Shown: positions 16,022 through 26,648, counted from the first letter of the stretch. The stretch is DNA of 64,000 nucleotides from CAWBRT01 sp963832785 (GCA_963832785.1 CAWHVF010000005.1:248001-312000); one strand, 5' to 3'. Notes: generated from the sequence alone by a model not told the origin. A program made the numbers and translations.

Positions 16022-18639
16022 AGCTTCGCCTGCTAGCGGCGCTGCTGCTGATGGGGCTGGCGGCCATGCCGCTGGCCGCGCAGACGCTTGTGGTGGGCTA
16101 CCAGCAGCGGGCTGAGCTGCGCATTCCGGGAGCCACCGCCGCTTATTCGCTGAACAGTTTTTACGCCGACGCCACGCTGGTGGACGGGGTAGTGGTGGTG
16201 CAGGGTAATAGCCCCGGCATGACCACGATCATCGTGGTGACCGGCGTGGGTCTGCTGAACTTCCGCGTCTCGGTGCCGCAGCCGGCCAATGTCTATCCGC
16301 CGGGATTCGAGCCGCCGCGGGCGGGGCGCAACTACGAAGAAGGGAACTACGAGCTGCGCTATAGCAGCGACCCGGCGCAGTTGCTGAATACCTTCGATTT
16401 TTCCAGCCGCCAGGGCGACCGGCTCATACGCTTCCACATGATCAATTCAAACTATGTGACGGGAGCGACCTCCGGCTCGCCGGTGGGGCTGCCGGCGCTC
16501 TCCTGGGAGATGGATACTCCCAGGCGGGACGTCACGCTGGTCGATCAGGTGGTGGCCAACTCGCCGCTGACCCTGGATAACGTCCTGGTGCGCGGCTTCC
16601 ACCTGCGCGAGGGCAATTGGTTCTTTCACGGCGGCTACACCGCTCAGTCGCTCTTCCAGAACCTGCTGCTGCCGACCGAGAAAGATACGGCGGTGGGGCT
16701 CGGCTACCGCATACGCCTGGGGACGAACAATTCGCTTACGCCGAATTTCTACTACCTGGATAACGCCTCTTCCAACACGCTCAGCGGACGCTCCGGTTCG
16801 ATCGCCTCGCTGGTTTTCCGGCGGGAAATTCCCAACCGGCTGAAGTTCCTGGCGGAGACCGGGTGGGGCGGCGGCGCCGGCGGCGCCGTCCGGCTGGATT
16901 ATCAGCGCGACCTGGCGGAACACATTTATGGCAATTTTCGCTATGAGCCGCGTAACTTCAGTTCGGTGGCGGTCAACGACCTGCATGGGCTGCTGTCGGA
17001 GTTCCGCTGGGACCGCAAGCTGGGCCGCAAGGCGAGTTCGGCGCTGAACTTCGCAGGAAACCGTTACGACATGTCGCAGTCGCAACAGGTCAACATCTCG
17101 ATGGACTGGCTGCTGGAGTACCGGCTGAGCAAAGCCTGGTCGGTAAACTCCGGCCTTTCGTATGCGCGTTTCACCGGATTCACTACCAGCGGGGCGTTGC
17201 AGAACATACAGGTCCCCGCCGGAGTGAATTTCACCTCGGCGCACTTCTCGGCGGGCGCGCTCTACCGCGCCCCGGCAATGTCCAGCCAGGGCAGCAGCGC
17301 AGGTGGAATACGCGGCAACGTCAGCCTTGGCGTGAAGCAATGGCACCTGACCATGTACGTCGACCGGGAGACGGATGTGCCGACCGTGGCCTCGCTGATA
17401 TCCAGCGTTCCCGGCCTGCAGGACCTGCTCGATCGCCTGGGCATTTCCGCCATCTCGCCGCAGCAGATCTCCGATCTGCTGCACAACGAATCCATCCTGC
17501 AGGCGCTTGGACTGGTAAACCAGGTGACGCTGAACCTGAGCCCGGTGCTGCTGCAAGCCGGCGCTACCTTGAACTGGATGAGCAAGGACCGCTCGCATCA
17601 GCAGTTGTTCCTGAGTTTTTTGTATAACAGCAACGAAATGTCCACCACGACGCAGCAGTCGGAGATTATCGCCGGGACCTATTCGCGCCTGCTGAGCCGC
17701 ACCAACACGGCTTTTATCTCTTACTCGATGTTTCGCAGCCAGGCCAGCGGTTCATCTCCCCGCTGGCGGCCGCTACTGGAGTTTTCCATTCGGCACCGCT
17801 TCAGTTCCGCCCCCCGGTTGCTGACGCCGGGGCGCAAAGGCACCATCTCGGGCATGGCTTTCGAGGACGTGCAACTGGAGGGCGTCTATCGCCAGGGTAT
17901 GCCGCCGCTGGCGGGCGTGGAGATCGTACTCGACGGCAGCCGCCGCACGGTGACCGATGCCGCCGGACGCTACTGGTTCACCGGGGTTCCCTATGGCCCG
18001 CATAACATCACGGCCAAGGTGCGCTCGGATCGGCCTTTCTACTTCAGCACGCAATCGGAGGCAACGGCGGAAATCGACACGGTGGTCAACTTCGGCGTGG
18101 TATTCAGCCGTGCGCGCCTGATCGGGCTGATCGAGAACGACGCCGAAGCGCCCATCGCCGGTGTCGGCGTTACCGTCTCCGTTGGCGAGAAGAGCTATGC
18201 GGCGGTGAGCGACGCCGACGGCAAGTTCAACATCGCCAACCTGGCAGAAGGAAAGTGCACGGTGGCGATCAGAGCGGAATCGTTGCCCAGCGGTTACCGG
18301 TCGGACGAGTTGGAGACGCAGCCGTGCGAGCTGCGCGCCGGCTTGCCCACCCACGTCAGCTTCAAGCTCAAGGCCATCAGGAGCATCGGCGGGCTGGTCA
18401 GAATTTTCGATTCCGCCGCCAATACCGAAGTCCCGGTGGCGGGCGTGAGGGTGCGCATCCTCGAAACCGGCGCGGAAAGCGTTACCGACAAGGAAGGGAA
18501 TTACCTTTTCCGCCAGATGCCAGCCGGCGTATTCACTTTGCTGATGAGCTACGAGGGCCGAGACTTCAAGCTGCAGGTCACCCTGCCGCCGGCGCCTACC
18601 TACAGCCGCAACAACAATTTCGACCTGGGAAAACGCTAG
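16018..18639 (+). CDS. Large outer-membrane beta-barrel protein with regulatory-like Ig domains (usher-like)
   Basis: 873 residues with a signal peptide (residues 1-21). Residues ~22-90 resemble the short N-terminal domain of pilus secretins of the CpaC type (LVVGYQQRAELRIPGATAAY, NSPGMTTIIVV). Residues ~110-600 alternate in the way of outer-membrane barrels. The last ~260 residues carry three carboxypeptidase-regulatory-like beta domains, each with TDAAGRYWF-type turns (VTDAAGRYWFTGVP, VSDADGKFNIANL, VTDKEGNYLFRQMP). Its size and position after a PapD-like gene suggest the translocation pore of a chaperone/usher-like route. No usher family motif is evident, so this is an analogy, not an identification. 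Confidence 0.6.
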   Translation: MKLRLLAALLLMGLAAMPLAAQTLVVGYQQRAELRIPGATAAYSLNSFYADATLVDGVVVVQGNSPGMTTIIVVTGVGLLNFRVSVPQPANVYPPGFEPPRAGRNYEEGNYELRYSSDPAQLLNTFDFSSRQGDRLIRFHMINSNYVTGATSGSPVGLPALSWEMDTPRRDVTLVDQVVANSPLTLDNVLVRGFHLREGNWFFHGGYTAQSLFQNLLLPTEKDTAVGLGYRIRLGTNNSLTPNFYYLDNASSNTLSGRSGSIASLVFRREIPNRLKFLAETGWGGGAGGAVRLDYQRDLAEHIYGNFRYEPRNFSSVAVNDLHGLLSEFRWDRKLGRKASSALNFAGNRYDMSQSQQVNISMDWLLEYRLSKAWSVNSGLSYARFTGFTTSGALQNIQVPAGVNFTSAHFSAGALYRAPAMSSQGSSAGGIRGNVSLGVKQWHLTMYVDRETDVPTVASLISSVPGLQDLLDRLGISAISPQQISDLLHNESILQALGLVNQVTLNLSPVLLQAGATLNWMSKDRSHQQLFLSFLYNSNEMSTTTQQSEIIAGTYSRLLSRTNTAFISYSMFRSQASGSSPRWRPLLEFSIRHRFSSAPRLLTPGRKGTISGMAFEDVQLEGVYRQGMPPLAGVEIVLDGSRRTVTDAAGRYWFTGVPYGPHNITAKVRSDRPFYFSTQSEATAEIDTVVNFGVVFSRARLIGLIENDAEAPIAGVGVTVSVGEKSYAAVSDADGKFNIANLAEGKCTVAIRAESLPSGYRSDELETQPCELRAGLPTHVSFKLKAIRSIGGLVRIFDSAANTEVPVAGVRVRILETGAESVTDKEGNYLFRQMPAGVFTLLMSYEGRDFKLQVTLPPAPTYSRNNNFDLGKR

Positions 18640-18903
18640 AAGAGTTTCAAGTTTCGAATTTGGAATACCTGTTTAGCGTTGGGAAACGCCTTGGAAATCA
18701 AAAACTAAAAACTCGATACCGCCTCATAAAATTAACAACTCAAAGGTGCAGCCCTGCATCATCTTAGGTGGGCGTGCATTGTTTCCGGGTCGGTACATTC
18801 GTACCTAATCTTGAATGCTACAATTCTAGAGTAAATCATCCAGATATTTTTGATCTGGACTTGGGCCGAAAGTATCGGGGAGTAGTCCGAACGGAGAGTA
18901 CCC

Positions 18904-21186
18904 GTGGCATCTCCATCGCGGAGCGCCAGTTCCATTACCGAGACCCTCGCCAGCCACCCGCTGGCGGGGTACGCAGTTGCGATAGTTACCTGTTTGGTTG
19001 CCCTGGGCATTTCCCTGTTGGTGGGAGCCCGGGACAGCGAAAAGCCTCTTTATTTCGCCTTCCTGGCGGCCATAGCACTCAGTAGCTGGTTCGCCGGCTG
19101 GCGCCCCGGCCTGCTGTCGCTTCTGTTGAGCTTTGCCCTGATTGCCGGGTGGGAGTACCGCGCGGCCCAGGTTGGCGGCAACTCCATGCCGCTGGATGTT
19201 GCCTTCGTTGTCGCCTCGGCGGTGATCTGGGGAACCGGGTCAGCGGCCCAGGCTTCCGCCGCCGCTTTGCGCAAGTCGAACCTGAAGTTCAGCGGCGTGG
19301 TGCAGCTCTCGGAAGACGCCATCATCTCGGTAGATGAGGCGCAAGCCATTACCCTGTTCAATCCGGGCGCAGAAAAGATATTTGGCTACAGCGCGCAGGA
19401 GATGCTGGGCAAGCCCATTCATGAGCTGCTTCCCCAGCGCTTCCGCGCCGCTCACTTCGGGCACGTGAACGCCTTCCGTTCCTCCGGCGACGTGCTGCGG
19501 GCGATGAGCGAGCGCTCCACTATCTGCGGGCTGCGCAAGGACGGAACGGAATTTCCGGCGGAGGCTTCGATTTCCAAGTTTCGGGCCGGCGGCGAGACCG
19601 TTCTGACCGTGCGTTTGCGCGACGTCAGCCAGCGTCTGGAGGCGGAGAAAGGCCTGCGGCAACTGGTGGCCATCGTGGATTCCTCCGATGATGCCATCAT
19701 CGGGCAGACCTTGGACGGCGTCATTACCGCCTGGAACCCGGGGGCGGAGAAGATGTTCGGTTACAAGGCGAGGGAAATCGTCGGCCGCAACGCCTCCGCC
19801 CTGATTCCGCCCAAGCTCCACGAGGAATGGGCGCGCCAGCTCGTACAGCTCAGAGAAAGCGGGAGCTGGAAAGGGGAGTCGATGCGGGTGCGCAAGGACG
19901 GCCGGCTCATCGATGTCGCCCTGACGATCTCGGTCATTAAAGGCGGCCGCGAGACCACTCCTGGCTTGTCGATTGTGGCGCGCGACATTACCGAGCGGAA
20001 AAAGCTGGAAGACCAGCTCCGGCAATCGCAGAAGATGGAAGCCATCGGCCGCCTGGCCGGCGGCGTCGCCCACGACTTCAACAACCTGCTGAGCGTAATC
20101 GTCGGCTACAGCTATCTTATCCACGCCAGCGCAGCCCCAGACGACAAGGCCCGTTCAGCGGCCCAGGAGATCATGACGGCGGCCAGCCGCGCGGGGGCGC
20201 TGACCCGTCAACTGCTGGCCTTCAGCCGCAAGCAGGTGTTGCAACCCGAGGTGCTCGACCTGAACAGCATCCTGGACGGAATGGACAAGATGCTGCCCAG
20301 GCTGATCGGCGAAGACATCGACCTGCGCATCGTGCGTGGCAGCGAGCTGCCGCATGTCAAGCTGGACCCGGTGCAGATCGAGCAGGTCATCATGAACCTG
20401 GTGGTCAACTCGCGCGATGCCATGCCGCAGGGCGGAAAGCTGACGATCGAAACCGCAGAGGTTTACTTCGACACGCATGAGGCCGCTCACCACGGCGTCT
20501 CCCCCGGCCGCTACGTCCTGCTGGCCGTCAGCGACACCGGCCAGGGAATGGACAAGGAAACCCAGAAGCTGATCTTCGAGCCGTTCTTCACCACCAAGGA
20601 AGCGGGGAAGGGAACCGGCCTGGGCTTGTCGACCGTTTACGGCATCGTATCGCAGGCCCGGGGGCACATCTGGGTCTACAGCGAGCCGGGCAGCGGAACC
20701 ACCTTCAAGATTTATTTTCCGACGACCGCCGAAGCCGCCGCCGCGGCTGAAAAGGGCCTCCATTCGCGGCCGGCGCTGTGCGGAACAGAAACCGTGCTGG
20801 TGGCGGAAGACTCGGAGCTGCTGCGCAACCTGATTGCCCAGTTCCTGCGCGAGAACGGCTACAAGGTGCTGGCGGCCTCCGATGGCGCCGAGGCACTGCG
20901 CATGGCGCAGGCGGCACCGCTGGTCGATCTGCTGCTCACCGACGTGGTAATGCCCAACCTGGGAGGCCAGGAACTCGCCGACCAGGTGGCGAAAAAATTT
21001 CCCGACGTGCGCGTGCTGTTCATGTCCGGCTATACCAACAGCGCGCTGCGGCACCAGAACGCGATTGAAAGCGAGGGCCTGTTCCTGCAGAAGCCGTTCT
21101 CACCCGACGTGCTTTTGACGCGGGTCCGCGAGGCGCTTGACCGGCCCTCGCCCAGCCGCTGGGCGAGAAGAAAGTTCGCGGTGTAG
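18904..21186 (+). CDS. Hybrid sensor histidine kinase (membrane, two PAS, kinase, receiver)
   Basis: 760 residues. Three to four membrane helices (residues 22-115) are followed by PAS1 (130-245) and PAS2 (255-365). The dimerisation domain carries the phospho-acceptor H390 in VAHDFNNLLSV. The ATP-binding domain follows (N box NLVVNSRDAM, DTGQGMD, FFTTK, GTGLGLST). A C-terminal receiver has D680 in LLTDVVMPN and the acidic pocket at 635-636. The signal and output are unknown. There is no partner response regulator nearby. The GTG start at 18904 has GGAGAG five bases upstream. Confidence 0.9.
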   Translation: MASPSRSASSITETLASHPLAGYAVAIVTCLVALGISLLVGARDSEKPLYFAFLAAIALSSWFAGWRPGLLSLLLSFALIAGWEYRAAQVGGNSMPLDVAFVVASAVIWGTGSAAQASAAALRKSNLKFSGVVQLSEDAIISVDEAQAITLFNPGAEKIFGYSAQEMLGKPIHELLPQRFRAAHFGHVNAFRSSGDVLRAMSERSTICGLRKDGTEFPAEASISKFRAGGETVLTVRLRDVSQRLEAEKGLRQLVAIVDSSDDAIIGQTLDGVITAWNPGAEKMFGYKAREIVGRNASALIPPKLHEEWARQLVQLRESGSWKGESMRVRKDGRLIDVALTISVIKGGRETTPGLSIVARDITERKKLEDQLRQSQKMEAIGRLAGGVAHDFNNLLSVIVGYSYLIHASAAPDDKARSAAQEIMTAASRAGALTRQLLAFSRKQVLQPEVLDLNSILDGMDKMLPRLIGEDIDLRIVRGSELPHVKLDPVQIEQVIMNLVVNSRDAMPQGGKLTIETAEVYFDTHEAAHHGVSPGRYVLLAVSDTGQGMDKETQKLIFEPFFTTKEAGKGTGLGLSTVYGIVSQARGHIWVYSEPGSGTTFKIYFPTTAEAAAAAEKGLHSRPALCGTETVLVAEDSELLRNLIAQFLRENGYKVLAASDGAEALRMAQAAPLVDLLLTDVVMPNLGGQELADQVAKKFPDVRVLFMSGYTNSALRHQNAIESEGLFLQKPFSPDVLLTRVREALDRPSPSRWARRKFAV

Positions 21187-21313
21187 GTAGGCTTCCGGTT
21201 TTCGCGGGCTGGCAGACTGGTTCTTTGTGGAAGCCCACACCTTTTCAGGCTGCGGAAAAACGCGCCGAAGCAACAAGCCAGGCGCTATAGGCTGCGGCTA
21301 CTACAACAATCGC

Positions 21314-21650
21314 TAGAGCTTGTTTCAAAAAACCATTCTTGAGGGGAACGGCAGATCCCTCAGGGGCTATTGAGTGCTGCAAAAATAATGTCCTACCAAA
21401 ATACGAATTGTCATTTCCGACCGGAGCCGCGCAGCGCGGCGGAGTGGAGGAACCTTGCGTTTGGTGCCGGAAAGCACAAGGCGGCTCGACTCCGGCGCTG
21501 CGCGCCTCCGCTCGCCATGACAACTTTTCAGTGGGTACCTCATTGCGGTGTAGGACATTACATATGCAGCCCTCAATAAAGCCTGCATTTTCTGAACGGT
21601 CTGGCTAAAGCCAAGGCCCTTTCAAAGAAGTATTTTTGAAACAAGCTCTA
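21314..21650. mobile_element. Composite MITE-like element with 18-bp perfect terminal repeats
   Basis: TAGAGCTTGTTTCAAAAA (21314-21331) is exactly complementary to the right end (21633-21650). Nested inside are TAATGTCCTAC (21386-21396) with its exact complement GTAGGACATTA (21550-21560). The core (21409-21525) begins TTGTCATTTCCGACCGGAG and ends with the inverted TCGCCATGACAA, a copy of the GTCATTCCGAGC hairpin family also seen at 691. The element therefore looks like one palindromic unit inserted into another. There is no transposase frame, so movement would need a helper. Confidence 0.65.
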
Positions 21651-21728
21651 ACAAGATCTTGTATCTAAATCCGCCCCTAAATCTGTTTTCCCGCAGCCTC
21701 TTTTGGTGGGCTTCCACAAAAGCTTTGC

Positions 21729-22691
21729 CTACGGCACCAGCACGATCTTGCCATAGCTGCCCGGTGCCAGTACGGCTTCGTGCGCCCGCCGGGCTTCGGC
21801 CAGCGGAATCTCCTGGCCGATCACCGGCTTGGCTATACCGAACTCCAGCGCGGCCCCCAGTCCGGCGTGAATGCTGGCCAATTCCTGCGCGGAAGCGGCG
21901 AACAGAATCAGGCCCAGTATTGAGGCCTCTTTCAGCATGGCGTCGCGGGGATTGATTTCGATGGTCCCGCGGTTGCCGATCACCACGATGCGCCCGCGAG
22001 CACTGGCCATGGCCAGGTCTTTGGCAAGATTCTTGTTGGCCAGCATCTCCAGAATTATGTTCACCCCACGCCCGCCGGTGACCTTGGCCACTTCCTCAGG
22101 CAAGTTCGGAGAATTGTGATCGAAAACGTGATGCGCCCCCATTTCGCGCACCAACTGCTTGCCCCTGTCGGTTCCCGCGGTTCCGATCACCAGCATGCCA
22201 TGGGCCCGCGCCAGTTGCACCGCCGCAACGCCCACGGCGCCGCTGGCGCCATGCACCAGGGCGGACTCGCCGGGCAAACCGTGCGCCCGCTGGAAGAGGG
22301 CACGAACGGCGGTTGCGTAGGGCACGCCTAAGGCGGCGCCCTGCTGGAAGGAAATCTGTTTGGGCAAGGGATGAACCTGCGCTTCACGGCAGAGGGCCTG
22401 CTCGGCGTAGGTTCCGCTGATGCTGTCCGCGGTATAGACGCGCTCGCCGGCCTTGACCCGCTGCACACCTTCGCCGATACTGAGCACCGTGCCGGCGCCG
22501 TCCATGCCCGGGGTGTACGGCAGCGTGGGCTTTATCATGTGCGCGCCCGCGCGTATGTAAGTCTCCACCGGATTTACGCCGGCGGCCTGAATGCGCACCA
22601 CTACCTCGCCCGGACCGGGACGCAGGTCCGGGACCTGCTCCAAAACCAACTTCTCGGGACCGCCGAATTCGTGAACGCGTATGGCTTTCAT
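21729..22691 (-). CDS. Zinc-free quinone oxidoreductase (zeta-crystallin-like MDR enzyme)
   Basis: 320 residues, typical of NADPH:quinone reductases of the medium-chain dehydrogenase superfamily. The GroES-like half starts MKAIRVHEFGGPEKL and includes AAGVNPVETYIRAG. The Rossmann half has the NADPH-binding VHGASGAVGVAAVQLA. Structural and catalytic zinc cysteines are lacking, as expected for this subfamily. Likely reaction is one-electron or hydride reduction of quinones or enones. It stands alone between two repeat-bearing spacers. Confidence 0.85.
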   Translation of the reverse strand: MKAIRVHEFGGPEKLVLEQVPDLRPGPGEVVVRIQAAGVNPVETYIRAGAHMIKPTLPYTPGMDGAGTVLSIGEGVQRVKAGERVYTADSISGTYAEQALCREAQVHPLPKQISFQQGAALGVPYATAVRALFQRAHGLPGESALVHGASGAVGVAAVQLARAHGMLVIGTAGTDRGKQLVREMGAHHVFDHNSPNLPEEVAKVTGGRGVNIILEMLANKNLAKDLAMASARGRIVVIGNRGTIEINPRDAMLKEASILGLILFAASAQELASIHAGLGAALEFGIAKPVIGQEIPLAEARRAHEAVLAPGSYGKIVLVP

Positions 22692-22797
22692 GGCTCTCCT
22701 CGGGTTTTTGATTTCAGATTCCTGATTTTAGATTGAACAGCCAAGGACAGCAAAGAACGCCGGAACTTGGCAATCAAAAATCAAGAAAATCGAAAAT

Positions 22798-22941
22798 CAG
22801 TAGTGGGTCAATTTGAAAGGTGCCCCAGGTTCCGCGCCGCTCTTTTCGGCGCTAACCTGGGGAATTGGCCCACGTCAGCCCAAAAGCAGGGCGGGACGTG
22901 GGGCACCCGTTGTTGTGGAAATTCAAATTGACCCACTACTG
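22798..22941. mobile_element. 144-bp MITE with 20-bp terminal inverted repeats
   Basis: The left end CAGTAGTGGGTCAATTTGAA (22798-22817) is the exact complement of the right end (22922-22941). GAAAAT directly precedes the left end and follows the right end, consistent with a target-site duplication. The direct match extends to GAAAATCAG if the CAG is counted with the flank. The interior can fold further through GCCCCAGGTT/AACCTGGGG, CCCACGTC/GACGTGGG and GGTGCCCC/GGGGCACC. It is too short to encode a transposase. It sits in the spacer before the radical SAM gene. Confidence 0.75.
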
Positions 22942-22992
22942 GAAAATCAGCTTCCTGGCAATGGATTAAAATCTAAGTTAGCGAGCACATTC

Positions 22993-24126
22993 ATGGCTAC
23001 CCTCAAAGAAGTTCTTAACGCGAACGTCCGCGAGGCCGCGCCGGAGTTGTACGAAAAGCTCGACCGCGACCGCGTGCGCTGCTACTCCTGCGGGCACTGC
23101 TGTCCCATTTCCGAAGGGCAAGCGGGAGTTTGCAAGGTCAGGTTCAATCAGGGCGGCAAACTCTTCGCGCCGTTTGGATATGTGGGCGGGGTGCAGTGCG
23201 ACCCCATCGAGAAGAAGCCGTTTTTCCACGCCTACAGCGGCGCCCTGGCCTACAGCTTCGGCATGCTGGGCTGCGACCTGCACTGCTCTTACTGCCAGAA
23301 CTGGGTGACCTCGCAGGCGCTGCGCGACCCGCACGCCGTTTCTCCGGCGTTGCGCGTCAATCCCGAAGCCCTGGTCCAGGAGGCGCTGCGGCAAGGCGCG
23401 CGCCTGATCGTCAGTACCTACAACGAGCCGCTGATCACCTCCGAGTGGGCGGTAGAAATCTTCAAACTGGCCAAGGTCGCCGGACTGGCAACCGCATACG
23501 TCTCAAATGGCAACGGCACGCCGCAGGTGCTGGAGTACCTGCGCCCCTGGATCGACCTCTTCAAGGTGGACCTCAAAGGCTTTGACGAGCAGCACTATCA
23601 TCAACTGGGCGGACGGCTGCAGCCGATTCTGGACACCATTTGCCGCCTGCACGCACTGGGAATCTGGATGGAAATCGTTACCCTGGTGATTCCGGGCTTC
23701 AACGACTCCGACGAGGAACTCACGGGCTTGGCGGAATTCCTGGCCGGAGTCTCACTGGACATTCCCTGGCACGTGACCGCCTTCCACAGCGATTACAAGA
23801 TGAGTGATACCGACAACACCCCGCCGGAGACACTCTTGCGTGCAGCCGAAATCGGCAAACGCGCCGGGCTTCGCTACATCTATGCCGGAAACCTTCCCGG
23901 CTACGTTGGCGATTTGGAGAATACGCGCTGCGCCGAATGCCATGAGCTGCTGATTGCCCGCCATGGCTATCACATCAAGCGCTACTGCGTGACGGCCGAG
24001 GGGTGCTGCCCAAAGTGCGGCAAAGTTGTCCCAGGGCGCTGGGACCCGGCTTTCCGGCAGCAGATCAGCTCCCGTCCCTATGTTCCCCGCGCGCCAATTT
24101 CCTCCGATCTGATCGGCATCTCGTAA
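22993..24126 (+). CDS. amrS: AmmeMemoRadiSam-type radical SAM enzyme
   Basis: 377 residues. The radical SAM cluster ligands are C94, C98 and C101 in GCDLHCSYC. An N-terminal Cys-rich patch (RCYSCGHCCPISEGQAGVC) and a C-terminal ribbon (CAECHELL, CCPKCGKVV) are also typical of AmrS, the radical SAM partner of the AmmeMemoRadiSam group. Its exact reaction is unsettled. The usual companions AmrA and AmrB are not adjacent. The start at 22993 follows the MITE. A longer upstream frame reads through the MITE and is not credible. Confidence 0.85.
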   Translation: MATLKEVLNANVREAAPELYEKLDRDRVRCYSCGHCCPISEGQAGVCKVRFNQGGKLFAPFGYVGGVQCDPIEKKPFFHAYSGALAYSFGMLGCDLHCSYCQNWVTSQALRDPHAVSPALRVNPEALVQEALRQGARLIVSTYNEPLITSEWAVEIFKLAKVAGLATAYVSNGNGTPQVLEYLRPWIDLFKVDLKGFDEQHYHQLGGRLQPILDTICRLHALGIWMEIVTLVIPGFNDSDEELTGLAEFLAGVSLDIPWHVTAFHSDYKMSDTDNTPPETLLRAAEIGKRAGLRYIYAGNLPGYVGDLENTRCAECHELLIARHGYHIKRYCVTAEGCCPKCGKVVPGRWDPAFRQQISSRPYVPRAPISSDLIGIS

Positions 24127-24150
24127 CCAGCCGGAGCTTCAGTGGCCAGC

Positions 24151-24364
24151 GTGGAAGCCCACGAGGGTGGAAGCCCACGCCTTTAGGCGTGGGGCTCGGG
24201 GGCAAAATCTGGACCGGCTTCAGCCGCGGTGGCAAGAGACGTTTCCAAAGTTGCTGTCGCGGTAAGAGACGCGTTTCAGAAATGCAGGACGGCGCAGCCC
24301 ACGCCTAAAGGCGCTCCTTCCTTGCTCCTCACTACTCCCACGTCTGAAGGCGTGGGCTTCCACG
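24151..24364. repeat. GTGGAAGCCCAC inverted-repeat element
   Basis: The left end has two tandem GTGGAAGCCCAC units (24151 and 24167) and a CCACGCCTTTAGGCGTGG hairpin. The right end carries GCGTGGGCTTCCAC, the inverse complement. The same arm sequences form the inner part of the element at 8440-8634, so this is a dispersed family. It lies just downstream of the radical SAM gene and about 210 bases before the SUF regulator. Confidence 0.6.
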
Positions 24365-24496
24365 ATTTTGCTCTTCAGACTTCCACAATTCTGATCCTCT
24401 CAGGGTAGCGGGTTATAGGAGAAAGCATCTCGCATGTGGGTTCTCAGAGCCTCTTGAGCCTGCTTGTTGCTGGCCAAAATAGCGCAAAATAAAAAA

Positions 24497-24511
24497 GTAC
24501 CGATTCGGTAC
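24497..24511. promoter_or_regulatory. Palindrome GTACCGATTCGGTAC upstream of the SUF operon
   Basis: A perfect 6-bp inverted repeat with a 3-base spacer lies 64 bases before the Rrf2-family start, within an AT-rich promoter-like stretch. Rrf2 regulators of Fe-S assembly operons commonly control their own operon from such sites, so this is a reasonable autoregulatory operator. The similar palindrome GGTACATTCGTACC lies at 18792, before the histidine kinase. Confidence 0.45.
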
Positions 24512-24574
24512 GGTTTGCCATCTAATCCACCAGAACGGTAAAAAGCCGCGTCAGGAGTGGAAAGAGGCGCAGCG

Positions 24575-25044
24575 ATGATTCGCCTGAGCAAGCTCACGGA
24601 TTACGGGCTGGTTTTGATGACTCTCATGGGGCGGAGCCGGACGGAGGCGGTGCACACGGCGCGGGAGCTTTCGGCCGGGTCGCGAGTGCCGCTGCCCACG
24701 GTCAGCAAGATTCTCAAAGAGCTGCTGCAAAGTGGCCTGCTGATCTCCTATCGCGGCATCAAGGGCGGATACAGCTTGGCCAGGGAGCCGCAGGATATCT
24801 CGATAGCGGAGATCATCTCCGCGCTGGAGGGCCCGGTGGCTTTCACCGAGTGCAGCAGCGAGCTTTCGACCTGTGAGCTGGAGCAGTACTGCCCTATCCG
24901 GGACAACCAAAGGGTGATCAGCCGGGTGGTGGAAGGGGCGCTGCACAGGCTGATGCTCTCCGACCTGATTCACCCGCTGAAGCTTACAACCATCCAGGAT
25001 GCGCACGGTAAGGCGTGGCCGGCAATCGTCTCCGGGAGAACTCA

Positions 25045-25048
<4 letters not shown>
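24575..25048 (+). CDS. Rrf2-family regulator of the SUF operon
   Basis: 157 residues with an N-terminal winged helix (MIRLSKLTDYGLVLM, LPTVSKILKELLQSGLL, RGIKGGYSLA). A three-cysteine cluster follows at C93, C100 and C106 (TECSSELSTCELEQYC), suited to holding a [2Fe-2S] cluster. Such proteins sense Fe-S status and adjust SUF expression. It is the first gene of the suf operon and its stop overlaps the sufB start (ATGA). A GTG at 24557 is an alternative start. Confidence 0.9.
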
Positions 25049-26502
<1,454 letters not shown>

Positions 26503-26512
26503 GTTCATTTCT

Positions 26513-26648
26513 TTGAAAGGGCATGGCTTTAGCCATGCCGCCGGGAATCGCTACGTTATATGGGCTTTAGCCCCTGAGGGGCTCGTGGGCTGGCTAAAGG
26601 TAATCACCACCGGGGCTAAAAGAACCCGATTTCAAAGATACTTTTTCG
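26513..26648. repeat. Inverted-repeat element between sufB and sufC
   Basis: This is a string of hairpins based on the GGCTTTAGCC theme: GGCATGGCTTTAGCCATGCC, GGGCTTTAGCCCC and GGGGCTAAAAGAACC. It starts with CTTTGAAAG and ends with TTTCAAAG. It shares the GGCTAAAGCC and CTTTCAAAG words with the elements at 8440 and 21314. It splits the suf operon and could attenuate or stabilise the message, but no direct evidence of that is visible. Confidence 0.5.
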
